DNA of 42,104 nt from Deltaproteobacteria bacterium. Its GTDB lineage: Bacteria; Desulfobacterota; Desulfarculia; Adiutricales; Adiutricaceae. The position numbers and the translations under genes were made by a program. This document shows, in pieces, positions 1 to 11,186 of the stretch; position 1 is the stretch's first letter; each line of letters opens with the position of its first letter. The stretch is taken from positions 1 to 42,104 of the forward strand of contig JAISEK010000096.1 in the NCBI GenBank assembly GCA_031264145.1, given 5' to 3'. The notes beneath the pieces are model-generated. The model had not been told where the DNA came from. It saw nothing but the letters and a program-made list of their open reading frames with translations, and did not search any database.

Positions 1-85
1 TCGGGCTAAGTCTTGGCTAAGCTGGCAAGTGAGAGAGCTATTTTCCCGTCTCGACTGAGCCGGGCCCATCCAAAGGAGGCCAAAT

Positions 86-331
86 ATGCCGACCACCATC
101 ATACCCATGCATCAGGCCAAGAGCTCTTTGTCCAAACTGGTCAAGCGCGCCGCCGGTGGGGAAACCATTTTCATCGGCAGTTATGGCCGGGCCGAGGCTA
201 TTCTGATTTCAGCCTCAAGTTCCAGGCCTAAAAAACTGGGCCTTATGGAAGGCAAGCTGACCGTTCCCGATGATTTTGACGCTCCTTTGCCGCCGGAAAT
301 TCTCGCCGCCTTCGAGGGTGGGAAGAAATGA
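86..331 (+). CDS. Phd/YefM-type antitoxin
   Basis: Small antitoxin of 81 residues. The N-terminal part (PTTIIPMHQAKSSLSKLVKRA) has the Phd/YefM pattern, in which an early 'a+..Ls+Lv..v..Ge' segment forms the DNA-binding and dimer fold. It is followed by 'GGETIFIGSYGRAEAILIS', the usual strand with a Gly-rich turn. The acidic C-terminal tail would wrap the toxin. The gene is preceded by an AAAGGAGG ribosome site and its stop overlaps the start of the PIN toxin by 4 bases, the standard coupled arrangement. By family knowledge the complex would repress its own promoter. No clear operator was identified in the 85 bases upstream. Confidence 0.85.
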   Translation: MPTTIIPMHQAKSSLSKLVKRAAGGETIFIGSYGRAEAILISASSSRPKKLGLMEGKLTVPDDFDAPLPPEILAAFEGGKK

Positions 332-705
332 GGTTGCTGCTGGACACCAACGCCCTGCTTTGGGCCCTGGCCAATGCTCCACGCATCGAGCCCGTGAAGG
401 ATTTGCTTCTTGATGACGGCAATGAAGTGTTCGTCAGCGCAGTGTCCTGGTGGGAAATAGCCACCAAAACACGCTTGGGCAAGCTGGACGCGGATTTGAC
501 TGAACTCCGGACCGCCGCCTGGGAGAGCGGTTTCATGGAGCTGCCGTTGCTGGGCTGGCATGCGGCCGTATTGGCGAGCCTGCCTCGTCATCATAATGAC
601 CCTTTTGACAATATGCTGGTGGCTCAAGCTCTGGCCGAACCCATGCGCCTGATTACCGGCGACGGGATTCTATCCCAATACACGCCTCTGGTCACGCTAA
701 TTTGA
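328..705 (+). CDS. PIN-domain toxin, VapC-like
   Basis: PIN-domain ribonuclease of 125 residues, a normal length for VapC-like toxins. It begins with LLLDTNALLWAL, giving the first catalytic Asp. Then come SAVSWWEIATKTRLGKL, containing the conserved Glu, and HHNDPFDNMLVAQAL with the central Asp pair. It ends with LITGDGILSQY, the last acidic position. All four PIN acidic positions are therefore present and the protein looks active. It overlaps the Phd/YefM antitoxin gene, so the two form a type II toxin-antitoxin module. The exact RNA target cannot be told from sequence. Confidence 0.88.
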   Translation: MRLLLDTNALLWALANAPRIEPVKDLLLDDGNEVFVSAVSWWEIATKTRLGKLDADLTELRTAAWESGFMELPLLGWHAAVLASLPRHHNDPFDNMLVAQALAEPMRLITGDGILSQYTPLVTLI

Positions 706-721
706 CCCGCTTCATTTGGAA

Positions 722-1401
722 TCAATGAGCCAGGTCCTGTCGGCATTCGCATGGGCCGGGCCCTCTCGGGGACTTCCGCGCCAAAAGCACGCCGACCCTG
801 GTCGTCGGCTCTGATGCCCAGGCCAGTCCGCCCTGGAGTTCCCGCAGCCTCGCCTTGACGGCCGCCAGATTGTCCAGGGTCCTGGCCTCGAAGACCCAAA
901 AAAGGACACCGAAGGCACCAGAGATAAAACCGTGAGAATAAACTTCCACTGGGCCCCGCCATCTGGTGCCACTTGGCCAGGCGGCGGTCGCCTCTTTGAT
1001 CGCCCTGGCACTATACCCATGATCCGGCAGGTAGCCGGCAGCACCACCGGCCTGGCCTGGGGCGACGGCGGTTGGCTTTTCCGCTCTTTCAGCCATGGCC
1101 CGGGCGGCTCTTGGGGTGGTGTCCGCCGCCTCCATGAGGGGCAGCTCCAAACCTTGCCGGCCTTGACGTTCGTGGGCGGGACCATGCCCATCGTGGGGAT
1201 CGGGACCGACATGTCGGACTTTGGGATTCCTGACGGCTCGCCTCGCAGGACGGCCCCAGCCGAAACGAGTCCCCACCGGCATAGAAAGGAAACGGCAAAG
1301 GCAGATGCCTCCCCCGCCAGACGAGGCCGCCAGTAAGTCCCCGGGACCCTATCTGGGCGAATGTCCGGCCAACCGGCGACGCACCGCCTGGGGAGCCGCA
1401 C
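722..1401 (-). pseudogene. decayed reading frames, possibly transposase C-terminus
   Basis: No intact gene is convincing between the PIN toxin and the stress-protein gene. One minus-strand frame carries a protein-like stretch (HGYSARAIKEATAAW, then GAFGVLFWVFEARTLDNLAA). Its order loosely resembles the third catalytic region and helical C-terminus of IS1634/IS4-type DDE transposases. The rest is low-complexity Gly/Pro/Arg sequence typical of GC-rich noncoding DNA. The assignment is a weak visual impression. It may simply be intergenic sequence. Confidence 0.2.
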
Positions 1402-1431
1402 CCTTAAACGTAAGGGCGGCCGGGACGGTGG

Positions 1432-2328
1432 TCAGGCGGGGAAACCGCATACGGCCAGGACGGGGAACTGGCCCAGGCGAACGACGCGGTCGGTGGTCGA
1501 GCCGACCATCAGCTTCTCGATGAAGCCCCGGCCGTGGACGCCCATGACTATCAGGTCGATGTGGTTGAGAATGGCGTACTTGTTGAGCTCGTCGTGGGGG
1601 TGCCCGGCCAGGACGACCACGGAGGTGGACTCCCTAAGCTCCTCGGGGACGTAGGCCTTGAGCTTGCCCGTCAGATCCTCTAGCAGGCGGTCGGCCACCG
1701 AGTGCTCCTTCTGCGGATCCATGGTCAGGATCTGGTCCAGCTGGCCCTGCTCTATGACCGTGGCCAGGGTGAGCTTGGCCGAGAATGTCTTGGAGAACCC
1801 AACCCCCCACTCTATGGCCGTGACCGCGTCCTCCGAGAAGTCGCAGGCGATGAGGATGGACTCGATGCGCTGGAGGGCCGAGCGCTCCGTCGGGAGCGAG
1901 CCGGGCACGATGTAGAAGGGCACGTTCAAGGTGCTCATGAGCTTGCGGCTGACCGAGCCCAAGAGGAGCCGCTCCAGGCCGCTCCGCACGTGGGTGGCTG
2001 CCACCAGAAGGCCGGCCTTGGAGTCGCAGACGACCTGCTGGATCTCCTTGGCCGGATAGCCTATGGAAATCTGGAGTTCCCACTCCAGGCCCTCTACGTG
2101 TCCGAGAATGTCGGCCACCTGGGTCCTGGTTGACTGCTCGACCCTGACCTTCAGTTCCTGGGGATCGACCATGGTCTCGCCATAGGGGGTCACGGCCGGG
2201 AGGTCGATGATGTGGGTCACGATCAGCCTGGAGTTGAAGCCCTTGGCCATGTAGGCGGCCAGGGGGATGGCCTTGTTGGAGCCCTCGGAGAGATCGGTGG
2301 CGCAGACCACGGCTGGCATGGAAATCAT
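1432..2328 (-). CDS. tandem-domain universal stress protein (UspA family)
   Basis: Cytoplasmic stress protein of 298 residues with two Usp domains. The first domain opens with MPAVVCATDLSEGSNKAIPLA; the second begins near residue 155 with ILIACDFSEDAVTAIEWG. The second ends with GVHGRGFIEKLMVGSTTDRV, a textbook G-2x-G-9x-G(S/T) ATP-binding signature. In the first domain the equivalent segment (HVRSGLERLLLGSVSRKL) is close but less canonical. The start at 2328 is chosen because GAGGAAG lies six bases upstream; a longer frame starting at 2361 lacks such a site. The gene is transcribed away from the decayed region and downstream of the kinase gene on the same strand. A sigma-70-like promoter lies about 110 bases upstream. 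Which stress it answers is unknown. Confidence 0.9.
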   Translation of the reverse strand: MISMPAVVCATDLSEGSNKAIPLAAYMAKGFNSRLIVTHIIDLPAVTPYGETMVDPQELKVRVEQSTRTQVADILGHVEGLEWELQISIGYPAKEIQQVVCDSKAGLLVAATHVRSGLERLLLGSVSRKLMSTLNVPFYIVPGSLPTERSALQRIESILIACDFSEDAVTAIEWGVGFSKTFSAKLTLATVIEQGQLDQILTMDPQKEHSVADRLLEDLTGKLKAYVPEELRESTSVVVLAGHPHDELNKYAILNHIDLIVMGVHGRGFIEKLMVGSTTDRVVRLGQFPVLAVCGFPA

Positions 2329-2440
2329 GGCTTCCTCGCTTGAACTGTCGCAACCAGGCAACGGCTGGCCGGAAAGGCGCGGCCATCGCCACCCCCAGGC
2401 CCCCGCGGCCCTGGCATTGGGCCGGCGTTATTTCGCTTAC

Positions 2441-2469
2441 AGTCTAACACCAAAACGATAATTTTACAA
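2441..2469 (-). promoter_or_regulatory. candidate sigma-70 promoter for the Usp gene
   Basis: Reading the minus strand, TTGTAA (2469-2464) and TAGACT (2446-2441) are separated by exactly 17 bases. Each matches four of six consensus positions. The site lies in an AT-rich patch between the kinase gene and the Usp gene, the one place in this interval where a promoter would stand out. Inferred from sequence only. Confidence 0.4.
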
Positions 2470-2539
2470 AAAATGGGCCCGCCAGCCCAGAGGCCGCGGA
2501 CCCGTCAGGCACTGGCCCTGCAGCCGTGCCCGTGGACGC

Positions 2540-3604
2540 TCAGATGCCCGACAGCTCCATGTCGCGGTCCAGAAGTTCCTCGGCCAGGTCGAGCATGTGC
2601 CGGCCGCGGGAGGCGTTCTGCTCATGGAGCGAGGGATAGGCGTCGGCGTCCCACCTGAAATAGGTCTCGGCCAGGGCATCGGTCAGGTAACGGCGGGCCA
2701 GGTTCAGGGCCAGGGCCCTGACCACGGCCGGCAGGAGCCTGTACTCGGAGGGGGACAGCCCGAGGCCGGCCTGGCGGTAGCCACCGACGATGGCCGCGGC
2801 CATGGAGGCGTCATAGAAGGGCCTCGTGGCGGAGACGGCCCAGGAGCGGCACATCTCGCCTATGTCCAGCAGGGGGTCGCCGTAGCCCACCGTGTCCCAG
2901 TCGATTAGCGACTCAAGACCCTGGCCGATCAGGAAATTGTCAGACTTGCAGTCCAGATGGACGACCAGGTCCCGGGCCGCGAAGACCCTAGCGAACGCCG
3001 GCCGGCCAGGGAGCCAGGCCGCGGCCGTCCGGCCCCTACCGACGTCGGGCGCGATCGCATCGAGGTTCGGGTGCCCGCGGTAGCTGGAAGCTATGGCCTC
3101 GAAGTCGGAGGGAAGGCACCTCTTCTGGTTGGTGAAGTCGCCGCCGCCAAGGGCGGGCATGAGGCCAATGGGCCTGGGCCTGTTGAGGGCCGCATGGCAG
3201 CGCCCAAGGGTGGCGGCGGCCAGGCTGGCCTCCTCCTGGGAGTCCCTGCGGGGCACCCGACCGGGCAGGAAGGCGGTCAGCCGCCAGGCTGCGCCCAGCC
3301 CGCCTGGGTCGCGGAAGAGCCAGCCGCCCCCGCTGGCCGGAAAAATCCCTGGAAAGCCCACGCCGGAGCCGGCCAGGGCCAGGCCGACCCTGTTCCAGTT
3401 CTCGGTCAGGGCCTCGGCCGGGCCAAAAAGGGAGTTGAGTTTCTGGAGGACGTACCTGGGTCCACCCCCGAGGGACACCACATAGGTCTCGTTGACCCTC
3501 CCGGACTCGATCCTTCCAATGTCGGCACCGGCGGCCCCGTCAAGGCCGAAGCCCCGAGCAAGAACGTCGCGCAACCTTGCCTGGGCGCCGGCCTCTGGTT
3601 CCAA
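2540..3604 (-). CDS. APH-fold small-molecule kinase (phosphotransferase family)
   Basis: Phosphotransferase of the aminoglycoside/choline/N-acetylhexosamine kinase superfamily. The catalytic loop is VVHLDCKSDNFLIG (the His-x-Asp ... Asn of Brenner's motif). It is followed by LESLIDWDTVGYGDPLLDIG, whose IDWD is the metal-binding counterpart of DFG. The N-terminal lobe has SGRVNETYVVSL, the loop typical of NahK-like sugar kinases, and YVLQKLN with the presumed ATP-binding Lys. Length of about 354 residues agrees with NahK-type enzymes. A TTG start at 3604 is preferred because AAGGAG lies six bases upstream. The longer frame to a GTG at 3679 has no ribosome site and an unconvincing Arg/Pro-rich lead. 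The substrate is not identifiable; a sugar or amino alcohol is plausible. Confidence 0.8.
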   Translation of the reverse strand: MEPEAGAQARLRDVLARGFGLDGAAGADIGRIESGRVNETYVVSLGGGPRYVLQKLNSLFGPAEALTENWNRVGLALAGSGVGFPGIFPASGGGWLFRDPGGLGAAWRLTAFLPGRVPRRDSQEEASLAAATLGRCHAALNRPRPIGLMPALGGGDFTNQKRCLPSDFEAIASSYRGHPNLDAIAPDVGRGRTAAAWLPGRPAFARVFAARDLVVHLDCKSDNFLIGQGLESLIDWDTVGYGDPLLDIGEMCRSWAVSATRPFYDASMAAAIVGGYRQAGLGLSPSEYRLLPAVVRALALNLARRYLTDALAETYFRWDADAYPSLHEQNASRGRHMLDLAEELLDRDMELSGI

Positions 3605-3956
3605 ACCTGACTCCTTGGGGACTCGATGGCGGCCAAAGCGCCCCCAGGCGCACGGGAGGACGCCCTCCCGGCCAGGCACCGGCGCATGGATGTCGCTTTT
3701 TCACTGGCCATCTTACCATACAGCCAGGCCAAGGCCAAACCCCGCCCCTGGCCGGCCGCGGTTTCCCGCCTCCTCCCGCCCGGGGGCGAGGGCCAGGGTA
3801 CGGAAAAACCTTGCCCAGGCCGGCATTTCGAGATAGGATTGGCGCATAATGGCCTACTATCTCCCCCCGACGCGGCCGGAAAAGCGGCGGCCGGGCCGTC
3901 GGCCAAGGGGGGGAGGCCGACAAGCGGCGCTCCGCCAAGCCAACTGGAGCCAGGGC

Positions 3957-4784
3957 ATGAAAACCACCAGCCTGCTAGTCCTCACGCTCGCCTTGCTGAT
4001 CCTGCTGGCCCAGACGCGGCCGGCACCGGCCGAAATGGACGGTCTATACGGCCTGACGCCGACCATCGGCCCGGAATTGCCCAACCTGGGCTTCGTGACC
4101 CTGAGGGGAACCTTTCCGGACCCGCAGTGCCCGGCCCTCAGCAACTCGGTGGGACTGGCCTACCCCATCGGGATCGGGGCCAGGGAACTGGAGAGGGCCC
4201 TGGGCGCCGAGGCCAGGGCCAGCTTCAGCGAACTGGCCGGGAACGAAAACGGCTTCTGCCCCGAGCCCGGCGAGGAATTCCCTAGCAGCAGGACCTCCGA
4301 GACCCGGGTTTCCTTCACCGCCAGGGCCCCGGGCCGCAACCATCTGTCCATACTCACGACCACATACGCCTTTGGCATCGGGGCGGCCCACGGCGGCTCG
4401 TTCTCCGAGGCCGTCACCTATGACCTCCGGACGGGGGAACGGCTGGAGCTATGGGACCTTTTCGCCGACCCCGCCGAGGCCGTCCCCAGGCTTTGGGATT
4501 ACGTGGCCAAAGGCTGGTGCGTCGTCTCCCCGCAAGGCACCCTGCCCTCCTTCTACGAACTTCCCGACAGCAAGTGCTTCTCCGGCAATCACCCCCTGCC
4601 CAAGGCCCTGGGGGCCGCAAGGGCGCCCTTCTCGGCCCTGGGCAAGGTCATCCTCACCCCAGAGGGCATGACCGTCTCGCTGGATCCCTACGAGGGCTGG
4701 AGCTTCGCCGACGGGCCGTCCAGCCTCGACATCCCCAGAAACGTGCTGCTCAGGCTGGGCGCGGACAGGGAGCTCTGGGACTAG
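3957..4784 (+). CDS. secreted DUF3298/RsiV-like protein, paralogue 1
   Basis: Exported protein of 275 residues. The start at 3957 follows GGAGC and opens a clean Sec signal peptide: MKTTS, a Leu-rich core, then PAPAEM as a likely cleavage site. Residues roughly 140-230 contain AFGIGAAHGGS, then TYDLRTGERLELWDLF. This resembles the 'aHpn ... ynyDlktGk.l.l.DlF' pattern of DUF3298 domains found in PdaC and RsiV-like proteins. Four Cys positions are shared with the neighbouring paralogue, suggesting two disulfides in the mature periplasmic protein. The two genes are tandem duplicates about 220 bases apart. Function is unknown; a peptidoglycan-related or lysozyme-sensing role is only a family-based suggestion. 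Confidence 0.72.
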   Translation: MKTTSLLVLTLALLILLAQTRPAPAEMDGLYGLTPTIGPELPNLGFVTLRGTFPDPQCPALSNSVGLAYPIGIGARELERALGAEARASFSELAGNENGFCPEPGEEFPSSRTSETRVSFTARAPGRNHLSILTTTYAFGIGAAHGGSFSEAVTYDLRTGERLELWDLFADPAEAVPRLWDYVAKGWCVVSPQGTLPSFYELPDSKCFSGNHPLPKALGAARAPFSALGKVILTPEGMTVSLDPYEGWSFADGPSSLDIPRNVLLRLGADRELWD

Positions 4785-5007
4785 GGGCAGGGAGGGGCCG
4801 TCAGCCACACCGCCGCCTTACCGGGCCAGCAGGAGACGGGGCCGGCCAGGGCTTGCCTTGCGGGCCATTTCGGGCTAGGATCGTTCGCGTCGCACCCGGC
4901 CCCGGCTTTTCCCCGAGGCACCAGAAGGAGGCCGCCAGGGCCGGGTCATCGGGATTTATCCAACCCGCACCAACTTCCAACCGCGAAATGCGCGATGAGG
5001 AACCGAT

Positions 5008-5832
5008 ATGAGAATAAAAGTCATCCTTTTTTTGACCATTATGGGACTGGCTCTGGCCAACTGCCCCGAGACCAGGGCCGAGATGGCCGAGCTCTACGGC
5101 CTGGCCCCCAACATCGGGGCGGAACTGCCCAACCTGGGCTTCTCCACGCTGAGGGGCACCTTCCCCGACCCAAAATGCCCGGCCCTCAAGAACGAGGTGG
5201 GCGTGACCTTCCCGGTGGGGATCGACTCCCCAGGGCTGGACAAGAGGCTGGCCGAACAGGCCAAGGCCAAATTCGACGAGCTCTCCTCCCTGGAGGCCGG
5301 GAGCTGCCCCGGGCCAGGCGAGACGCCGCCCAACCCCGTGACCGACGTCAAGGTGACCTTCACGGCCACCTCGCCGAGCAGGAACTACCTCTCTCTCCTT
5401 GACACCGTCTTCGAGTCTTCCCCGATGGCGGCCCACCCCTCCACGACCACCTCGGCCACCACCTACAACCTCCAGACGGGCCAGCCCCTCAAGCTCAGCG
5501 ACCTGTTCGCCGATCCGGCCAAGTCCATGCCCAAGCTCTGGGCCCAGATGGCAGCCGGCTTCTGCGAGGACTACGGCCACGAGACCCTGCCTTACTTCTA
5601 CGGCCTTCCAGAGGACCAGGGCTGCGCCTCCAAGGACATCCCCTTGCCCGATGCCCTCAAGGGCGCGGACATCCCCTTCTCGGCCCTGGGCAGCGCCGTC
5701 CTGACCACAGACGGGCTGCAGATCATACTGGACGCCGGCGACGCCTGGAGCTACGCGGACGGCCCGGCCGAGCTGGTCATCCCCAAGGACGACCTGGTAA
5801 AGATGGGGGCCAAGATGGAGACCTGGAACTGA
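5008..5832 (+). CDS. secreted DUF3298/RsiV-like protein, paralogue 2
   Basis: Exported protein of 274 residues, clearly homologous along its whole length to the gene just upstream. Shared segments include ELPNLGF, LRGTFPDP, and YNLQTGQPLKLSDLFADPA. It starts with a short basic n-region and a hydrophobic core (VILFLTIMGLALA). GAGGAA sits five bases before the ATG. The conserved Cys set matches the paralogue (CPAL, SCPGPGE, FCED, GCASK). Here the His motif is MAAHPST, closer to the family 'aHPn' pattern than in paralogue 1. The pair probably forms one transcription unit ending at the terminator near 6123. Function is unknown. Confidence 0.72.
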   Translation: MRIKVILFLTIMGLALANCPETRAEMAELYGLAPNIGAELPNLGFSTLRGTFPDPKCPALKNEVGVTFPVGIDSPGLDKRLAEQAKAKFDELSSLEAGSCPGPGETPPNPVTDVKVTFTATSPSRNYLSLLDTVFESSPMAAHPSTTTSATTYNLQTGQPLKLSDLFADPAKSMPKLWAQMAAGFCEDYGHETLPYFYGLPEDQGCASKDIPLPDALKGADIPFSALGSAVLTTDGLQIILDAGDAWSYADGPAELVIPKDDLVKMGAKMETWN

Positions 5833-5911
5833 GGCTTTCGTCCGCCGTCCGGCTAGGACCGGCTGAAGCCAATCGTCTCCTCTTGCCCCACCTCAAACCC
5901 CCAAGGCCAAC

Positions 5912-5946
5912 GGCCCCCCTGGCAGGGACAGCCTGCCAGGGGGGCC
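5912..5946 (+). other. perfect 15-bp hairpin downstream of the secreted pair
   Basis: The left arm at 5912-5926 (GGCCCCCCTGGCAGG) pairs perfectly with 5932-5946 around a five-base loop (GACAG). No T-run follows, so it is not a canonical intrinsic terminator. It could be a 3' mRNA stability structure or part of a structured RNA that extends to the terminator at 6123. Confidence 0.6.
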
Positions 5947-6096
5947 GGCAGCCGGCCGACATGGCCGGCGCGATGATTCCCCTGGGGACGTCGAACCCGG
6001 CCCTGCCGGCGGGCAAACGCCAGCGCGACATGTCCCTGGCCAAGGCCGCCGGACAGGATAATACCAAAAAGCCATATCTTTCTCTGGAGCCCCGCT

Positions 6097-6115
6097 GGAC
6101 CCTAGGCGAGGGTCC
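6097..6115 (+). other. short hairpin preceding the terminator
   Basis: GGACCCT (6097-6103) pairs with AGGGTCC (6109-6115) around AGGCG. It lies eight bases before the terminator stem, giving a tandem-hairpin 3' end. Confidence 0.5.
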
Positions 6116-6122
6116 CTCAGCC

Positions 6123-6158
6123 AAGAGCCACCGGGCCAATGCCGGTGGCTCTTTTTTT
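6123..6158 (+). terminator. strong intrinsic terminator
   Basis: A 12-bp stem (AAGAGCCACCGG at 6123-6134 with CCGGTGGCTCTT at 6142-6153) has a seven-base loop and is followed by a run of T to 6158. The mirror-image A-run is short, so it works best on the plus strand. It would end the transcript of the two secreted proteins or of a small RNA encoded in 5850-6150. Confidence 0.9.
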
Positions 6159-6423
6159 GCGGCCAGAGAGCTCCAGGGCGGCTAAAAGCCCCCGGGGAAC
6201 GATATCGTCCGCCACCGGCCAAGGGCCGTGGTCCAAAGGCCGGAAGACGTCATGCGGCATGAGCCGCCATTAGATCATGTTCTGCGCCCAACCATGCCAT
6301 ATGATAAAATTGTCATGAAAATATATTTATCAAATACTTTAGCTATATATTTAATAATTTTTATACTTATTATAAGGAATTGTTTTGCTAAACGTTGATC
6401 GCAAAATACCCAAAAAAGATGTT

Positions 6424-8355
6424 TCACGATCTGGGACCTCCCTTTTTTTTCTTCCCCTCGGAAGCCGCTGGAGGTTTTGCCTTGCCGGCCATATCGGATT
6501 GTTCCTTGTATTGCTTCTTTGAAGGAACTCCGAGCTCAATCCTCCCGCGCCTCCCCTCCTTGACGAAGACGCAGGCGGCGACGTTTCTCGTGTCCTCGGC
6601 CACCGCCAATGACAAGAGAATGGGATCGTCGTAGGAGTCGGCGTAGCCGGTGCCGATAATCTGCTTCATGCCTCTTTTGGCGGCTGACTCGGCCTCGGAG
6701 GCCTTGCCCACGACCTTCATCTCAATGACGTATGTTTTGCCGCCATGCTCCACGACCAGATCGCCGCGGCCCTGGCTGGAGTGGATCTCCGGGATGGCTT
6801 TCAGGCCGGCACCCAGCAGGAAGGAATGCAGATTCGCCCGATAGAAACTCTCGTTAAACTTGAGGCGGATTTCCTTCCCGTGGCCGCCGCCTAAAAAAAA
6901 CGAGTCCATGATCGAGAATGCCCGCCCATAGTCGTTACCGCTGACAGCCTCCATGATTTGATCGGTTTTCTCCATGATGGCATAGCTTTCAAAACTGGAT
7001 TCCAAAAGACGGGTCAACTCGGCCCGCTGGTCCCTGGAAATGGCGATGAACAGGGAAAGACGCTTGGCTGCCGCATGATCGTCATAGGCGATCCTGGAAT
7101 AAAGGCGCCTGAAATCGCCCACTATAGCCGCGACGTCCCCATCGGCGACGTGTTCCCTCAGCCTTATCGAGGCCTGGCCCGCGTCGAGCGTCGAGGGGAA
7201 CAGGTTGTCGATGAACAGCCTGGACATGGACGACAGCACCTCGAAGTTGGGATAGTCGAGGGCGTAGGATGAGTCGGTATTTTTTCGCAGGGTAAGATAG
7301 CCGGCCTGGTAAAGGAACCCGTGGGCCGGGGTTTTCTCTATTTCCCCTGGAAAACGGGCAAAGTCCTTGTCTACCGGATAATCGCGGAACTGGTCCACAG
7401 TGAGTCCCTTGTCACTCAGCATCTCCCGGATGAGGGTATTCGATCCGGATTCCATCCAATAATTGTTGAACTCCATGTCCCCGAAAAAATTCATGGTGGA
7501 GAAGGGATTGTACACCCTTGTCTCCCCGTCAAAGGAAAAACCGTCATAATAGTCCCTGATTTTGTCCAGCAGGACATTCTCCCTCAGGTCCAGCGCGTCG
7601 GCCATCCTCCTGACAAATGGCCTGAAACTGTTTTCCAGCTCCTCCTGCGTGAAACCGACGATGCCGGCGAATTCGGGCAAAAGGGAGATGTCTTTCAAAT
7701 TGTTCAGGGTGGAGAAGACGCCCATGCGGGAAAATTTGGTGACCCCGGTGATGAAGACGAATTCCAGGTATTTGTCGGCAGCTTTGACCTTGCCGTAAAA
7801 ATCGGACATGACGGCCCGGGTACCTTTAAGCAAATCTTTAATCTCTGACAATCCTGGAGTCTGGATGACCTTTATCACCGGGGCATCGTACTCGTCAATC
7901 AGAAGGACGACTTTTTGGGAGCTGGCCTCTTGGATGTCCACCATCAGATTTAGAAAGACACTCGCCGAATTTGCTCCCCGCAAGGCGACGCCATGACGTC
8001 GGGCTTGCAGCAGAAGCTGGTCGGCAATGTTTGATTCCAGCGTGGCCTTGCTGTCGGCCCCGCTGGGGGCGCTCATGTCCAGGTGGATGACGGGCCTTGG
8101 GACAAAACCAGGCGAGTCCATGAACTTTTCGGCTGCCAGCCCCTCAAAAAGCTCTTTTTCTCCCGAGTAGAAGGAGTCCAGGGTGGAGACGGTCAGGGAC
8201 TTGCCGAAGCGCCTGGGACGGGAGAGGAAGATGACCTTGCCATACCCGCGCAGGGCGGGGAGGTAACTTGTCTTATCCACATATAGGCTTTTTTTTTCTC
8301 TGAATTCCTCGAAAGTATTCATGCCTAGCGGCAGAAGAGGCGTGCTGTTCTCCAT
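6424..8355 (-). CDS. AAA-ATPase-like / PD-(D/E)XK nuclease family protein
   Basis: Protein of about 643 residues with the AAA-ATPase_like (PF09820-type) plus C-terminal PD-(D/E)XK (DUF1703-type) architecture. Near the N-terminus are LYVDKTSYL and FLSRPRRFGKSLTVSTL, the family's modified P-loop. Walker B is VVLLIDEYDAPV. The nuclease core near residue 560 reads GRGDLVVEHGGKTYVIEMKV, giving D...ExK. A Lys-rich tail (KKKKGG) ends the protein. The start at 8355 is preferred because AGGAGG lies upstream; an earlier Met at 8385 would place that site inside the coding region. These genes are often multi-copy in gut bacteria and their role is not settled. A decayed copy lies at 20718-21135 and another begins at 41860. 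Confidence 0.88.
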   Translation of the reverse strand: MENSTPLLPLGMNTFEEFREKKSLYVDKTSYLPALRGYGKVIFLSRPRRFGKSLTVSTLDSFYSGEKELFEGLAAEKFMDSPGFVPRPVIHLDMSAPSGADSKATLESNIADQLLLQARRHGVALRGANSASVFLNLMVDIQEASSQKVVLLIDEYDAPVIKVIQTPGLSEIKDLLKGTRAVMSDFYGKVKAADKYLEFVFITGVTKFSRMGVFSTLNNLKDISLLPEFAGIVGFTQEELENSFRPFVRRMADALDLRENVLLDKIRDYYDGFSFDGETRVYNPFSTMNFFGDMEFNNYWMESGSNTLIREMLSDKGLTVDQFRDYPVDKDFARFPGEIEKTPAHGFLYQAGYLTLRKNTDSSYALDYPNFEVLSSMSRLFIDNLFPSTLDAGQASIRLREHVADGDVAAIVGDFRRLYSRIAYDDHAAAKRLSLFIAISRDQRAELTRLLESSFESYAIMEKTDQIMEAVSGNDYGRAFSIMDSFFLGGGHGKEIRLKFNESFYRANLHSFLLGAGLKAIPEIHSSQGRGDLVVEHGGKTYVIEMKVVGKASEAESAAKRGMKQIIGTGYADSYDDPILLSLAVAEDTRNVAACVFVKEGRRGRIELGVPSKKQYKEQSDMAGKAKPPAASEGKKKKGGPRS

Positions 8356-9175
8356 AATTCTTTGACCTCCTCCTGGCTGAGGCAAACCTCATGGGCCTTG
8401 GCGGAAAAGTAAAAACACCATATATTTTTAAAACAATTTGGGGTTTTAGTCAATGCTGGTCCAGGCGACGAGGCGAGCACCTGGCTGGCCCGATGTGCCA
8501 TGGGCGTGGTGACCGGCCATGTGGTGCCTTGTGGCATTTCGCGCGGGTCAAATTCCGAGGTCCTGGGCAGGGCGGGTGGCCGGATCCGGCAGGCCGCGGC
8601 CCCAGGCAAGGGAGGCCGGGATCGCGCGTCGCCATATCCGCTTCCCCCAGGCCTGGTCGCCCGAGGGCCGGAACCTTGGCCCCGAGGTCGGCCGTGTCGG
8701 TCCCGTGGGCCGGCGGACGGGCGGTCTGGTCCCGGCGGGCAGCGCCTGATGGCGGGGACGTCCCCTGGCCGGGTACCCGGAATCGCCTCCCGGCCTCGCC
8801 GGCCGCCGAGGGGCCTGGGTGCCGGAGGGTCGCCAAAGTTCCGACAAAGTGCCAAAAATGTCCAAAAAGTCCTCCTAAGCGCCTCTGGACCCGGCCCGGC
8901 TTTCGTGCTACCATGGCCAACGGCCCAGCCTGACAGCCGGCCATCTGGCCCGCAACCCCCATAACCCCAAGGCAAGACGTTGTCCCAGGCGTTCCGGTTA
9001 TCTGGCCGGGCTCCAGGCCTTTTATTGTTTTCGCCCGTTTCCGGCCTGGCCCCCCTTGGCCGGCCCTTCCCCGCTCGTATCCGCCAGGCGAGTCCTAGTC
9101 CGCCGGTCTCGGCCCGTCCGTCTCGCGCCGCCGGCTCTTCCGGCCCATGGCCAACAGGGTTTTCGTGTCGTCCAG
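8356..9175. other. intergenic region before uvrB, no supported gene
   Basis: About 820 bases separate the divergent nuclease-family gene and uvrB. An AT-rich patch at 8405-8440 probably carries the promoter of the minus-strand gene. The rest is GC-rich with overlapping open frames on both strands that are Arg/Pro/Gly-rich and show no recognisable domain. I see no RNA gene or clear terminator. Confidence 0.5.
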
Positions 9176-11176
<2,001 letters not shown>

Positions 11177-11186
11177 GGGAGGAAGC

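Noticed and set aside
8450-8975. Overlapping open frames on both strands before uvrB
   Set aside because: All are Arg/Pro/Gly-rich, lack ribosome sites and domains, and reflect GC-rich noncoding sequence.
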